Positions 40,133 to 49,705 of a stretch of DNA of 64,000 nt are shown piece by piece (position 1 is the first letter of the stretch; each line of letters opens with the position of its first letter). Source of the stretch: Methanoregula sp. (GTDB lineage Archaea > Halobacteriota > Methanomicrobia > Methanomicrobiales > Methanospirillaceae). Below the pieces are notes generated by a model. It was not told the DNA's origin. It did not search any database and was given only the letters and a program-made list of their open reading frames with translations. The position numbers and the translations under genes are program-made. Where the stretch lies: assembly GCF_028712425.1 (NCBI RefSeq), contig NZ_JAQTQD010000008.1, forward strand, positions 36,716 through 100,715, given 5' to 3'.

Positions 40133-40156
40133 TGGCGATGATGGTAACCGGTAGTC

Positions 40157-40825
40157 ATGTATATTGTCATCGTGGGGCTTGGCGGGATCGGAAGGAACCT
40201 GGCCCGGCAGTCAGTCGAACATGCACACACGGTCGTCGTCATCGACCAGGACGAGGCCCGGTGCAGCGAGCTGCTCGAGCACTACGATGTCATGGCCGTG
40301 ACCGGCAATGCCACGGATAAGACCGTGCTTGAGGAGGCGGGTATCGATCGTGCGGACGCCCTCATCGCGACAACGAGCGACGACTCGGTCAACCTGATGA
40401 CCTGCTGGCTGGCAAAGAAGTTCCGGGTCCCCAATGTTGTTGCCATTGTCAACCAGTCATCCCACTCGGATTTCTTCAAGGAGGTCGGGGTCCGGATCAG
40501 CGAGAACCCCGACGAGCTCGTCGCGGCCCGGCTCTATTACTGGACACAGAACCCGCAGCTCCAGCAGCTCGCATCCATCCCCGGCGGCACGATCTTCGAG
40601 ATCGTTGCAGAAGCAGGCGCACCTATTGTCGGGCGCGAGATCCGTGAGCTCAAGGTTAAGGACTTCGTCTTCATAGCGATCCGCAGAGTCGGGGGAGAAC
40701 TGATCATCCCGAGCGGCAACGTGAAGATCCAGCCGGGTGATATCTTTACGGTGTTCACGAAAAAAGAGGCCGAGGACGACTGCCTGCGGCTCCTCAACAA
40801 GCAGCTCAAAAAATCAGCGGAGTGA
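40157..40825 (+). CDS. trkA: TrkA-type K+ channel regulator (RCK domain)
   Basis: 222 residues. The N-terminal TrkA-N Rossmann domain binds NAD(H) through [16 protein letters not shown] (GxGxxG at ~8-13) and VVVIDQDE; the C-terminal TrkA-C domain spans ~140-215 ([31 protein letters not shown]). It has no membrane segments, so it controls a separate K+ uptake subunit not seen here. Its last 12 bases overlap the end of the convergent geranylgeranyl reductase gene. Confidence 0.92.
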   Translation: MYIVIVGLGGIGRNLARQSVEHAHTVVVIDQDEARCSELLEHYDVMAVTGNATDKTVLEEAGIDRADALIATTSDDSVNLMTCWLAKKFRVPNVVAIVNQSSHSDFFKEVGVRISENPDELVAARLYYWTQNPQLQQLASIPGGTIFEIVAEAGAPIVGREIRELKVKDFVFIAIRRVGGELIIPSGNVKIQPGDIFTVFTKKEAEDDCLRLLNKQLKKSAE

Positions 40826-42010
40826 GGCCGCAAGGGCCCCGAGTTCCAGAACCAGTTTCGGGTTCACCCGGATAATCTCTTTTACCAGGTTTAAGGTGGT
40901 GAACTCCGTCATATCGATCTTCGAGACCGAGTGGATGATCTCGTTGAGTTTCTCATCGGGCTGTTTGATCAGGTATTCCTTGATGTGGTAGTTGCGGTCG
41001 ATGGTCTTTCCCATCTTGGAGGCACGCCAGGCCTTGTCGTAGGCCATAAGGGCTTTCTTCGACACATCGCCCTTGCCGATGCAGTCGGCCGCGGTCTGTG
41101 CCGCAAGTTTACCGGTGAACATCGCATTGTAAATCCCGCCACCGGTCAGGGGGTCGACAACACGTGCAGCGTCACCGGTCAGCATCAGGCCGTCAGCAAC
41201 TGTGCATTCGAGCGGCCGACAGACCGAGACGCCGCCGGGGATGTACTCGATGGTCTTTCCCTTCGGGAATGTCTTTTTAACATACTTGTCAAGATAGTCC
41301 TTTGCCCGGTGCCCTTCCCCGCTCTTCTTGCCGGAGATCCCGATCCCGACATTCGCCGATTTGGGCCCCTTGGGGAAGACCCACAGGTACCCTTCCGGGG
41401 CAACCTCGTTACCGAGATAGAACACCGTGGATTCCGGGTCGATGTCGATGCCGGTCATTACGTACTGGACACCGCTCATGATCTCCCGGACCGGCACGGT
41501 TGTATCGATCCCGCACCATTTCGCAAACTTCGACTCAACGCCGTCAGCAGCGATCACGACCTCTGCACGGACGCTCGTCATCTTGCCCGCATGATCGATT
41601 TTTGCGCCTTTTACCACCCCGTTCTCCATGATGGGAGCTGCAGCCCGGGACTTGACGGCAACGTCCGCACCGGCATCGGCTGCCCGCCAGACCAGCTCGC
41701 GGTCGAAAATCTTCCGGTCAAGGACATACCCGACCTTGCCACCGGCCATCTTCGAGGAGAGCTGCATGACGAATCCATCGGGAGCAACGATGGTTGCACC
41801 GGTCATCTCCGCAGAGATCCAAGTGGGGTCCGGATCGATGAATTCGGTAAGCGCTTCCTTACCGATCCCTTCTGCGCAGCGGACTGGTGAACCGATAGCG
41901 GGACGCTTCTCAACAATACAGGCAGAAAGACCTTTCTCCACGGCGGTCTGTGCTGCGAGTGCGCCTGCAGGTCCTCCACCGATAACGAGGACGTCATACC
42001 TGCTTTTCAT
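40814..42010 (-). CDS. geranylgeranyl reductase family protein (archaeal lipid saturation)
   Basis: 398 residues from ATG 42010 ([16 protein letters not shown]). FAD-binding Rossmann motif [11 protein letters not shown] at ~11-21, the [15 protein letters not shown] segment, [11 protein letters not shown] at ~150, YLWVFPKG, and a [18 protein letters not shown] motif near residue 290. It is of the type that saturates the isoprenoid chains of digeranylgeranylglycerophospholipid. It overlaps the 3' end of the ferredoxin gene by 17 bases, so that ferredoxin is likely its electron donor. Confidence 0.93.
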   Translation of the reverse strand: MKSRYDVLVIGGGPAGALAAQTAVEKGLSACIVEKRPAIGSPVRCAEGIGKEALTEFIDPDPTWISAEMTGATIVAPDGFVMQLSSKMAGGKVGYVLDRKIFDRELVWRAADAGADVAVKSRAAAPIMENGVVKGAKIDHAGKMTSVRAEVVIAADGVESKFAKWCGIDTTVPVREIMSGVQYVMTGIDIDPESTVFYLGNEVAPEGYLWVFPKGPKSANVGIGISGKKSGEGHRAKDYLDKYVKKTFPKGKTIEYIPGGVSVCRPLECTVADGLMLTGDAARVVDPLTGGGIYNAMFTGKLAAQTAADCIGKGDVSKKALMAYDKAWRASKMGKTIDRNYHIKEYLIKQPDEKLNEIIHSVSKIDMTEFTTLNLVKEIIRVNPKLVLELGALAASLR

Positions 42011-42176
42011 GGACAACCTCCAGGGCCCCGAGCGGGCAGACCTTTGCACAGACTCCGCAGCTGGTGCAGTTCTCTTCAACGGACAGGTACGCATCGATCA
42101 GTTCAAGGGCGCCTTCTTTACAGACCGAGACGCAACATCCGCAATATCCACAGATATCCCGATGTACTTTGAGCAT
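41994..42176 (-). CDS. 2[4Fe-4S] ferredoxin, partner of geranylgeranyl reductase
   Basis: 60 residues with two CxxCxxCxxxC clusters: [11 protein letters not shown] at ~9-19 and [11 protein letters not shown] at ~37-47. It is a small low-potential electron carrier. It is translationally coupled to the geranylgeranyl reductase that it overlaps, which suggests it feeds electrons into lipid double-bond reduction. Confidence 0.95.
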   Translation of the reverse strand: MLKVHRDICGYCGCCVSVCKEGALELIDAYLSVEENCTSCGVCAKVCPLGALEVVHEKQV

Positions 42177-42370
42177 TGAGAGATCATGTTGGTTTTTTCC
42201 TTCATTAATTGTTATGATTCTCTGGTGCAGCCGGACCTCCGGAGTTGTGGCATCTTCGGGATGAATGGGGAGTATGTCGGGATCCCGCGGAGAATTCTTT
42301 CAGGCCCCCGGACAGGGACCGGAATCCCGGTCGGGCACTTCACGGAGCATTTCCCGGAGTTCGTCAACCA

Positions 42371-42385
42371 CAAAAATAAATATGG
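42371..42385 (+). promoter_or_regulatory. TATA box of PEP carboxylase gene
   Basis: CAAAAATAAATATGG. An in-frame ATG at 42382 lies within this box, so it cannot be the start; transcription should begin near 42408. Confidence 0.5.
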
Positions 42386-42447
42386 TTGACGATAAAACTT
42401 CACCGGCGCAAGACCGGGAACCATTCCCGCACGGCCGGTGTTTACCC

Positions 42448-43914
42448 ATGGATGAACTGCCCAGGATCCCCCAGTGTATGAGCACCCAGCACCCGGACAA
42501 TGTCCATGTTCCGTTTTTCGCAGAGACGTCCGAACTTGGTGGCGAGGACGAAGTGAAGGAGGCGTATTACATCTATTCGCATCTCGGTTGCCACGAGCAG
42601 ATGTGGGACTGCGAGGGAAAAGAGGTGGACAATTTTGTGGTCAAGAAACTACTGACAACGTACTCCCCGTTCTTTGCCGACAATATCCTCGGGAAGGATA
42701 TTTTCCTGACTCTCCGGGTGCCAAACCCCCATATCGAGAAAGCCGAGGCAAAGATCCTGCTGGAAACCCTGGAGAGCATTCCCCGCTCCTTCGATGTCGC
42801 CCGGATTTTCTATAAGAACGATATCCCTCCCATCTTCGAGGTCATCCTTCCCATGACCGACACCCATACGGCCATCGACAATATCTACCAGTACTATGCG
42901 GACTTCGTGATTGGGAAGCAGTTCAAACGGCTCGGGGGACGGGATACCACGATTGCTGACTGGATCGGAACATTCTCCCCCAAACATATCAACGTCATAC
43001 CGCTGTTCGAGGACCAGACGAGCATGCTGTCGGCCCATACAACGGTGGGACGGTACATCCTCGACAAGCACCTCCCCTACCAGCGGGTCTTTCTGGCCCG
43101 TTCAGACCCTGCGATGAACTACGGGCTTGTCAGTGCCGTGCTGCTCAACAAGATCGCGCTGGCAAACCTCCACCGGTTGTGGGAGGAGACCGGCGTCCCG
43201 GTATATCCGGTCATCGGCGTAGGCTCCGCCCCGTTCCGGGGGAATCTGCGGCCCGATACGGTCGACCGGGTATGCGCCGAATATCCCTCCGCGTACACGT
43301 TCACCATCCAGTCTGCGTTCAAGTACGATTATCCTCCTGACGAAGCAAGGAACGCCGTCCGTGCGCTGGAGTCGCGGGCGGTATCCACCCCTCACCATGT
43401 CGATGAAACGCAGTGCCTGCAGATCATGGAACGCTATACAGAGGCCTATATCCGCGAGCTCATCCCCCTTTCGGATATCATCAACCGTATCGCCGGGCAT
43501 ATCCCCGGTCGCCGAAAACGGAAACTGCATATCGGATTGTTCGGCTATTCCCGCAATACGGGAGGCATGAAACTTCCCCGCGCCATCACGTTCACGGCGG
43601 CCCTGTACTCCATCGGGATACCCCCCGAGATCCTCGGGCTCTCGGCACTGAGTGACAGGGATCTGGACTTCGTGCGCCGGATCTATGTCAATTTTGACCG
43701 GGACCTCTGCGATGCGGCCCGTTACCTGAACCCGGACTCGCCCTATCTGGGTGAAGGGATGAAAGATGCCCTCCTGAGCATCACCGGAGACAGAATCAAC
43801 GATGACCACCGCCAGGCAACGGAGAACATCCTAAGGGCCCTGCGCGAGAGCCGGACTGCTGAGATTCAGTCGGATATCCTGCATGCAGCCAATATCAGGA
43901 AATTCCTCGGGTAG
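42448..43914 (+). CDS. ppcA: phosphoenolpyruvate carboxylase, archaeal type
   Basis: 488 residues from ATG 42448 (MDELPRIPQCMSTQHPDN), the normal archaeal PEPC length; the open frame reaches back to 42265, but that extension includes the TATA box and is Ser/Gly-rich. It carboxylates phosphoenolpyruvate to oxaloacetate, feeding the partial TCA cycle. Conserved segments are MSTQHPDNV, ADNILGKDIFLTLRVPNPHI, GVGSAPFRGNL near residue 270 (catalytic region with Arg), and GLFGYSRNTGGMKLPRAI near 420. It is unrelated in sequence to most bacterial PEPC except distantly. Confidence 0.95.
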   Translation: MDELPRIPQCMSTQHPDNVHVPFFAETSELGGEDEVKEAYYIYSHLGCHEQMWDCEGKEVDNFVVKKLLTTYSPFFADNILGKDIFLTLRVPNPHIEKAEAKILLETLESIPRSFDVARIFYKNDIPPIFEVILPMTDTHTAIDNIYQYYADFVIGKQFKRLGGRDTTIADWIGTFSPKHINVIPLFEDQTSMLSAHTTVGRYILDKHLPYQRVFLARSDPAMNYGLVSAVLLNKIALANLHRLWEETGVPVYPVIGVGSAPFRGNLRPDTVDRVCAEYPSAYTFTIQSAFKYDYPPDEARNAVRALESRAVSTPHHVDETQCLQIMERYTEAYIRELIPLSDIINRIAGHIPGRRKRKLHIGLFGYSRNTGGMKLPRAITFTAALYSIGIPPEILGLSALSDRDLDFVRRIYVNFDRDLCDAARYLNPDSPYLGEGMKDALLSITGDRINDDHRQATENILRALRESRTAEIQSDILHAANIRKFLG

Positions 43915-43979
43915 GCAGAGACTGCCGGAATGAGGCCCAACGCAACCGGACCGTATTGACAGAGTGTTCCTTTCGGTGC

Positions 43980-45998
43980 TTACCTGCTACCGGGAGAACC
44001 CGACAAGAAGAGACCGGTACCCTTCGCGATATCCACAGGAGAGGCATAGATGATCGCGATGTCGCCCGCATGCAGTTCCGTCTCTCCCGAAAGACCGGTA
44101 ATGGTCTGGTCGCCCCGGCGGATGGCAAGGATCAGGAGGTTGGTCCGTTTCCGCAGGTTGTACCCACCCAGGGTCATCCCGTCGAGCGCCGAACCCGGCT
44201 CCACCATGAGCGACGCAATGGTAATGTGGGGGATGTGCCGCACGAGATCGGGAAGCGTGGTTTCCACGGTATTTCTGGTCCGGAGCATCTGGTAGCCATC
44301 GGCACGGACGTCATGGATAAATGTCTCGATCTGGTCACGGGGCACGAAGTACTTGTGCAGCACGAGCGTGAAGATCTCCACTGATGTCTCGAACTCCTCG
44401 GCGATCACCTCATCGGCACCAAGGGAATGGAGGTCTTTTGCCTCGCTGACGTACCGTGTCCGGACAATGATGGTGAGCGCCGGGTTGAGGCTGTGGCAGA
44501 GAGCAACAATCTTCCGGGTGGCAATTGGATCGTTGATGGCAACAACGGCGATCCGGGCTGCCGGGACACCGGCATGCGAGAGGACCCCCCCGGCAGTTGC
44601 ATCGCCAAAGACAACGGATTCCCCCTCGTTCCGTGCGGCTTTCACAAGGTCGGGGTTGAGTTCAACGATGGTATGGACAACGCCCGAGCGGGCTGCCGTG
44701 CGGGCAAGGTTCCTGCCCGTGACACCGTACCCGATGATGACCAGGTGATCGGTCTTTTCCGGACTTTTCCCGTTCTCGTCGACAATGCACGTGCCGCGGG
44801 CTATCCGGGCCAGCGACGGTTTGCTGCAGAGCCACCCGGTGAGCGGCTGGCCAATCCCGAGCACAAACGGCGTGGCAGCCATGGTCATCAGGGCAACGAT
44901 GAGGAATGTCTGGTAAATCCCCGAGGGAATAATGCCGGCAGAAAAGCCGCTCTGGGCGATGATAAAGGAGAACTCACCAACCTGTGCCAGGGCAAGGCCG
45001 GTCATGACCGCCGTACGCAGGGGATAGCCGAGAGCAAGCGGGGCCGCAGTGGCAAGCAGTGCCTTTGCGAGGATGGCAATCGCGATCAGGAAGAGGACAA
45101 TCCAGATATTGGCAATGAGGAAGCGGATGTCAACGAGCATTCCAACCGAGATGAAGAAGAAGCTGGTGAAGATGTCGCGGAACGGGAGGACGATGCTCGT
45201 TGCCTGGTGGCTGTATTCGGATCCCGATATGATCAGGCCGGCGAGCAGGGCGCCGATGGCAAGGGACATGCCGGTGAACGAGACCATCCAGGCAACGCCA
45301 AAGCAGGTCAGGATAACCACGAGAAGGAAGAGCTCCTGGTTACGGGTCCGCGCGATCTCGTGCATCACGCGGGGGACGATCCATTTCGCGAGCACGATGA
45401 GGACGAGGACGATGGCAAGGTCCTCGATGACAAGGGTGACAAGGGCTTCCGGGGAGAGGAGGGGTGTTGTGTCCTGCAGGGGAATGCTTGCAAGGAACGG
45501 GATCGCCATGATCATCGGGATGGCCATCAGGTCCTGGAAGATAAGGATCCCAAGCGCGATGCTCCCGTGGGGCGAGTCCATCTCGCCGCGTTCGTGGAGG
45601 ATCTTAAGGACGATGGCCGTGCTTGACAGGGAGAACAAAAAGCCCATCAGGATAGCCTGGTTTACCGAAAGACCGAGGACAAATGCAAGGCCGAAGAAGA
45701 AAGCGAACGAGAGAAGGACCTGGAGCATCCCGCCAACAATGGCGATGGCGCGGATCTTCCAGAGGTCCTTGAAGGAGAACTCAAGACCGATCGTGAAGAG
45801 CAAAAGGATGATGCCGAGTTCCGCGAGGCTTGCAACCTGGTCCTGCCCCTTGATGACCGAAAGACCGTAGGGACCGACAATCGCCCCGGTGAGGATGAAG
45901 GCAACAAGCGGGGGCACCTTGATCCGGTTGAAGACCATCCCGACAAAGAGCGCAACGGCAAAAACAATAAGGATATTTGCAATCAGTCCGAGTTCCAC
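43980..45998 (-). CDS. Kef-type monovalent cation:proton antiporter with RCK domains (CPA2)
   Basis: 672 residues. The first ~390 residues form about 12 membrane helices of the sodium/hydrogen exchanger fold (AFILTGAIVGPYGL, ALGILIFQDLMAIPM, SFTGMSLAIGALLAGL). A TrkA-N domain follows (~425-545; HLVIIGYGVTGRNLA binds a nucleotide), and a TrkA-C domain closes the protein (~585-665). Such KefB/KefC-like proteins export K+ or exchange Na+ for H+ under nucleotide control. It is unlinked to the separate trkA at 40157. Confidence 0.92.
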   Translation of the reverse strand: MELGLIANILIVFAVALFVGMVFNRIKVPPLVAFILTGAIVGPYGLSVIKGQDQVASLAELGIILLLFTIGLEFSFKDLWKIRAIAIVGGMLQVLLSFAFFFGLAFVLGLSVNQAILMGFLFSLSSTAIVLKILHERGEMDSPHGSIALGILIFQDLMAIPMIMAIPFLASIPLQDTTPLLSPEALVTLVIEDLAIVLVLIVLAKWIVPRVMHEIARTRNQELFLLVVILTCFGVAWMVSFTGMSLAIGALLAGLIISGSEYSHQATSIVLPFRDIFTSFFFISVGMLVDIRFLIANIWIVLFLIAIAILAKALLATAAPLALGYPLRTAVMTGLALAQVGEFSFIIAQSGFSAGIIPSGIYQTFLIVALMTMAATPFVLGIGQPLTGWLCSKPSLARIARGTCIVDENGKSPEKTDHLVIIGYGVTGRNLARTAARSGVVHTIVELNPDLVKAARNEGESVVFGDATAGGVLSHAGVPAARIAVVAINDPIATRKIVALCHSLNPALTIIVRTRYVSEAKDLHSLGADEVIAEEFETSVEIFTLVLHKYFVPRDQIETFIHDVRADGYQMLRTRNTVETTLPDLVRHIPHITIASLMVEPGSALDGMTLGGYNLRKRTNLLILAIRRGDQTITGLSGETELHAGDIAIIYASPVDIAKGTGLFLSGSPGSR

Positions 45999-46118
45999 AG
46001 GTCTCTCTTCCTGTTAGTAATGATGCAGGGATCGGAAAAAAAGGATGTGCCCGCTGTCAGGTCCCCGGGGAGCCTTATGAGAGAAAAACGATGAGTGCCA
46101 ATGGGGGATCAGCTGTTT

Positions 46119-47240
46119 TTACCCAAGCGAGAACGTCCCGTACTTCCCGCCCCCGCCCGGGTGCAGCACCACCGTCCCGCTGCGGAGCGCCTGCACGGCA
46201 TCTCCCACCTTAAGGTGGAGTGCGCGGATCTCGGGAACGGGGACATCGATGAGGACAGCAATCTCATTGCCGAAGGTTTCGATGAACCGGGAATAGATGG
46301 CTTTGCACTTCTTCGTGTTCGGCGATGATGCCCCTTCCATGGTCTGGATGATCTGGGCGAGCGGGATGACACGGACATACGGGGGACGGGGACGGGCCTC
46401 GCTCCCGTGCGACAATTCCTTTGCGCGGTCGGACACTCCTTTCTTGATGATCCCACCGTCCGCGGGACATCGCCACTGGTGCCGGACTGCATCTTCGAGG
46501 GAATACTGCGTGTAACAGCGGGTGCAGGCCGTGCGGTTGTACTTCCCCTCTTCCGGAAAGAATCCGGCATTCATCTCGATCGCTCCTTTGCGGATTGCAT
46601 CAAGGACTCCTTGTGCCCCGGATCGGTTGAGCGTGATCCGGTTGAACTCCCTCCCGAGCTTGTCCGGGTACGGGCTGTGGGCATCGGAGTTTGTCAGGAA
46701 GGGCACATCATAGAGGTCCGGGATCGCCGCCCCATAGGAGCTGTCCGCGGAGAGACCGAGCTCGAGGAAATCGATCTTCGCGCTGCCATAACAGGCCGAA
46801 ACGGAGTCGAAGTACGCGTACATCGCCGTCCACGGGGTGAAAGCGTGGGCGGGGCCGACCAGTGCACCGACATCGTGGGCTGCATTCGCGATCTCCTCGC
46901 CGCTGAGGTAGACATGCGGCCTTCCCGCGGTGACAAAGCTCTTACAGGTACCGGCAAGCAGGTCGCGGAGCTGGTCGAACTGGTCCGGATCTGCGGCAAG
47001 GATAACGTGGTGGACGCGGTTTTTGTCCTCTATCTCACCCTGCGGGACAATCACAATGCCACTGTCGTTTTCATAGAACGGCTCCCAGCCTTTCAGCCAG
47101 TCCGGCTGGAGGGCATCCCCCGTGCCGAGGACCTGCATGCCCTTCGTTACACAACCACGGATCAGCTGTTCCGGCTGCATGAACCGGGAGACCGCAATAG
47201 AGAAGGGGGAGTGGATATGGAGGTCGGCGGTGACGTGCAT
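46119..47240 (-). CDS. endonuclease Q-like PHP-domain protein
   Basis: 373 residues from ATG 47240. It begins MHVTADLHIHSPFSIAVSRF, the PHP-domain metal motif, with later metal ligands in VIVPQGEIEDKNRVHHVILA, ALVGPAHAFTPW and LTNSDAHSP. A zinc-finger region follows (CTRCYTQYSL ... WRCPADGGIIKKGVSDRA, ~245-290), and a C-terminal domain of ~80 residues. This is the architecture of archaeal endonuclease Q, which cuts DNA 5' of deaminated bases and abasic sites. One oddity: the fourth zinc ligand expected in CPxC is Asp (CPAD). The longer frame to 47279 is rejected. Confidence 0.85.
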   Translation of the reverse strand: MHVTADLHIHSPFSIAVSRFMQPEQLIRGCVTKGMQVLGTGDALQPDWLKGWEPFYENDSGIVIVPQGEIEDKNRVHHVILAADPDQFDQLRDLLAGTCKSFVTAGRPHVYLSGEEIANAAHDVGALVGPAHAFTPWTAMYAYFDSVSACYGSAKIDFLELGLSADSSYGAAIPDLYDVPFLTNSDAHSPYPDKLGREFNRITLNRSGAQGVLDAIRKGAIEMNAGFFPEEGKYNRTACTRCYTQYSLEDAVRHQWRCPADGGIIKKGVSDRAKELSHGSEARPRPPYVRVIPLAQIIQTMEGASSPNTKKCKAIYSRFIETFGNEIAVLIDVPVPEIRALHLKVGDAVQALRSGTVVLHPGGGGKYGTFSLG

Positions 47241-47306
47241 TGTTATCAGACTATTGGAATAGAAAGGGGTTAAAACCACGGGACGGGAATTACGGTAACC
47301 CGGCCT

Positions 47307-47924
47307 TCATTCGGTATTGGAGAGGCGTTTTTTCAGTTCAATGGCCCCTTCCTTTCTTGCCTCCAACAGCGCAGAGATGAAAGCATCGGAAAAGACCAGC
47401 GCAAGCGTCTCGAACATCGTCCCGAGCGGGGCAAAGGAGGCCTCTATCGACCGGTACTGCCCGGTCACCTGCCGTTTCTCAAAGGTCTCGGTATCGCCAT
47501 GGTAATACCCGGTGAGGTCCCCGAGGTTCACGACACAATCGGCCATGCGGCTCATGGTCGATTCGGGAGAGGCCGTGACAAGGCAGACATTACCCCCAAG
47601 CCCTTTGACCGTTTCGCAAAACGTTGCCATGGTGTGGGTCTCCCCGGATCCGGAGAACATGACCAGGGTATCGGACGGGTGGAGGGCCGGGGTGATGGTC
47701 TCCCCGACCACGTAAACGTCAAATCCCAGGTGGAGCAGGCGCATGGCAAATGCCCGGGCGATGATGCCGGACCGCCCGGCCCCGGCAACGTAAATCCGCT
47801 TTGTCGAGAGGAGGCGGTTGAAGAACGCCGAGGTCTCCTCCCTGCTGATCATTGCCGCGGACTTCTTGATCGAGTTAGCCATCTGGTCCATAAAGAGGGG
47901 AATGTCGGAGAACTCTTCGGTCAT
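47307..47924 (-). CDS. hxlB: 6-phospho-3-hexuloisomerase
   Basis: 205 residues with a SIS (sugar isomerase) fold: IYVAGAGRSGIIARAFAMRL at ~43-62, VMFSGSGETHT at ~88-98 and a conserved C-terminal helix region (TMFETLALVFSDAFISALLE). It interconverts 3-hexulose 6-phosphate and fructose 6-phosphate in the ribulose monophosphate pathway, which archaea use in reverse to make ribulose 5-phosphate for nucleotides. The synthase partner is not adjacent here. Confidence 0.92.
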   Translation of the reverse strand: MTEEFSDIPLFMDQMANSIKKSAAMISREETSAFFNRLLSTKRIYVAGAGRSGIIARAFAMRLLHLGFDVYVVGETITPALHPSDTLVMFSGSGETHTMATFCETVKGLGGNVCLVTASPESTMSRMADCVVNLGDLTGYYHGDTETFEKRQVTGQYRSIEASFAPLGTMFETLALVFSDAFISALLEARKEGAIELKKRLSNTE

Positions 47925-48040
47925 GGTACTACCCGGATATTTCGGATGATCCGATATCAGGGTATCGGAACAGGATCCTGCGGGAAGATGAACGGGATTT
48001 GGACATACTATACAGAAGTGGATGGGACAGAATTAATGGG

Positions 48041-48063
48041 GGGTGGGGGGTCGGGCGGTGTAC
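48041..48063 (+). repeat. repeat motif copy 1
   Basis: GGGTGGGGGGTCGGGCGGTG followed by TAC; matches the reverse complement of 48197-48220 with one or two small gaps in the G-run. Confidence 0.6.
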
Positions 48064-48196
48064 TTCTTACAACACGCGACTGTTGCTGCTGAGGGGGCCC
48101 GGTGGGATGATGGGAACGATTTCCGACGGTAATCTGCACCGGGACACCAGTATCGTTGTTCGAGAATAGATGCATCCGGTCCTGTTGGAAATTTTT

Positions 48197-48220
48197 GTAC
48201 ACCGCCCGACCCCCCCAACC
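48197..48220 (-). repeat. repeat motif copy 2 (inverted)
   Basis: GTACACCGCCCGACCCCCCC on the plus strand, reverse complement of copy 1. A T-run (ATTTTT) precedes it. Confidence 0.6.
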
Positions 48221-48310
48221 AGCCTTTGAAAAAAACGGAATTTCCCGGGACATGACACCATTTTCACTTCGGAAAACGAGTATCAGCAGGGCAGTTTCAA
48301 GTTTTCCCGG

Positions 48311-48333
48311 GTTGAAGGGGTCGGACGGTGTAC
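48311..48333 (+). repeat. repeat motif copy 3
   Basis: GTTGAAGGGGTCGGACGGTG followed by TAC and a T6 run. It has the same orientation as copy 1 and differs by G-to-A in the core. It ends about 90 bases before the peroxiredoxin start. Confidence 0.55.
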
Positions 48334-48423
48334 CTTTTTTCCCAACCACACCAAGGAGGAAACTATCAGTACCCAAATACTCATCACCTCCCGTGACAAC
48401 GTCCCAATCAAGGTGAATCCCTG

Positions 48424-48888
48424 ATGCAGGCAGGCATGATACAATCCGGTGACACGGCCTTGAACTTCTCCTTAAAGGACCAGAATGACAAGACCTTCGA
48501 TCTTTACGAGCAGGCGGGAAAACGCGTGCTGCTCTCGTTCCACCCTCTTGCATGGACAGAGTTTTGTGCAGCGCAGATGAAGTCGCTCGAAGAAAACCGG
48601 AGAGTGATCCTCGAAAACAACTGCGTACCCGTAGGGATCAGTGTTGATTCTGTTCCGTGTAAAACTGCATGGGCACAGAGCCTTGGGATACAGGAGACGC
48701 CGCTCCTCTGCGACTTCTGGCCGCATGGTGCTGTTGCCATGAAGTACGGGATATTCCGCGACGCAAACGGCTTCTTTGAGCGGGCGAACATCATTGTTGA
48801 TGAGAAGCAGCGGGTAGCGTTTGTTAAGGTCTACCCGGTGCATTCCGTGCCGGATATCGGGGAGATTATCGCATTCCTGAAACAATAA
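48424..48888 (+). CDS. peroxiredoxin (AhpC/TSA, Bcp-like)
   Basis: 154 residues from ATG 48424, or 150 from a second ATG at 48436 (MIQSGDTA). Thioredoxin-fold peroxidase that reduces peroxides; the peroxidatic Cys lies in FHPLAWTEFC (~48), a close match to the PxxxTxxC motif. Further cysteines in SVDSVPCKTAW and LLCDFW could act in resolution, but the family usually does not place them there. Useful for an anaerobe exposed to oxygen. It is preceded by the repeat-rich spacer. Confidence 0.88.
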   Translation: MQAGMIQSGDTALNFSLKDQNDKTFDLYEQAGKRVLLSFHPLAWTEFCAAQMKSLEENRRVILENNCVPVGISVDSVPCKTAWAQSLGIQETPLLCDFWPHGAVAMKYGIFRDANGFFERANIIVDEKQRVAFVKVYPVHSVPDIGEIIAFLKQ

Positions 48889-48946
48889 CCCACAACAGCC
48901 GTAAGAAAAGAGAGCCTTCAACGGGGCGGCTGATCATCCCGGTCCC

Positions 48947-49705
48947 TTACCCGATATAATTCAGTTCCTCATCCTTCCCCTTCTCACCCTCGACCATGCT
49001 CTCGATGGCCTTCTCCATCTCCGCGGCACGGTCGTTGAGCTTGGTCGGGTCGACAGGCAGGTCGATCAGTTTCGAGAGCACGGAAAGGACGCTTGCGGCT
49101 GCCATCGGGTCCACGAGATATCCGCTCGTCTCACCCATGAGGCAGACCGCATCGATCCCCCGCACGGCGGAGAGACCGAGGATCAAACCGGCGGCGCCGA
49201 CAATCCCGCCGCCCGGTTCGTCGCGGTCGAACGTGACGCCGGCGGCTTCCAGCGGGGGACGGAGCTCTTTCTTGTTCACTGCCCCGAGTACCCGCGGCCC
49301 GTTGACGAGGTGACCTACGCCAAAACCGCCGAGCGTGTAAATCATCCTGACCTTCAGCTCTTCGGCAATATCGCAGTAACAGTCGGCAAGGATATAGTGG
49401 CCTTCCCCTGATGTGCTCTGGTGGTCACCGACAACGAAGACGACATCGCGCTTCCCCTCCTCACGGTAAAGAAAGATCTCATTTCTCGCCATCCGTGCAA
49501 GGCCGTCCTCTTCGAGAACAACCTGAGGGGGGAAGTAGATAGAGTGGATCTCCCCGATCTTCCTGGCCGAGAGCATGTGGATCATGTACTCGGCCACAAG
49601 CTTTCCCACCTGCCCGATGCCCGGGAGCCCTTCAATCAGGATCGGATCAAAAAGGGTTTTTTCCGGATAGCCCTCGGCATACCGGACCGTTATGTCCTCA
49701 GTCAT
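48947..49705 (-). CDS. PAC2 family protein (proteasome assembly chaperone-like)
   Basis: 252 residues from ATG 49705 ([12 protein letters not shown]), whose start lies inside the nop10 reading frame. PAC2 motif [19 protein letters not shown] at ~24-42; further conserved segments [21 protein letters not shown] and [15 protein letters not shown]. It differs from the paralogue at 18739-19545. It is the last gene of the translation/replication operon, a position where this PAC2 type is common in archaea, which suggests a role linked to protein quality or assembly. Confidence 0.9.
   Translation of the reverse strand: MTEDITVRYAEGYPEKTLFDPILIEGLPGIGQVGKLVAEYMIHMLSARKIGEIHSIYFPPQVVLEEDGLARMARNEIFLYREEGKRDVVFVVGDHQSTSGEGHYILADCYCDIAEELKVRMIYTLGGFGVGHLVNGPRVLGAVNKKELRPPLEAAGVTFDRDEPGGGIVGAAGLILGLSAVRGIDAVCLMGETSGYLVDPMAAASVLSVLSKLIDLPVDPTKLNDRAAEMEKAIESMVEGEKGKDEELNYIG

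Larger units (their letters stand above)
47925..48423. other. gene-free stretch with a thrice-repeated ~22-bp motif
   Basis: Nothing here looks coding. The motif TCGGGCGGTGTAC preceded by a G-run occurs at about 48041-48063 (plus), in inverted form at 48197-48220 (GTACACCGCCCGA followed by a C-run), and as TCGGACGGTGTAC at 48311-48333. The first two are an almost perfect inverted repeat of about 22 bp. The stretch lies between hxlB and the peroxiredoxin gene and may be a mobile-element scar or a regulatory array. Confidence 0.6.

Noticed and set aside
42265..42447. N-terminal extension of PEP carboxylase
   Set aside because: The extension is Ser/Gly-rich, contains the TATA-like box, and archaeal PEPC normally begins just before the MSTQHPDN block.
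44427..45626. 399-codon open frame on the plus strand
   Set aside because: Antisense to the Kef-type transporter and extremely rich in charged residues; no real protein features.
48041..48333. Possible CRISPR array
   Set aside because: Only three motif copies, one inverted, with unequal spacing (about 130 and 90 bases) and no cas genes nearby.
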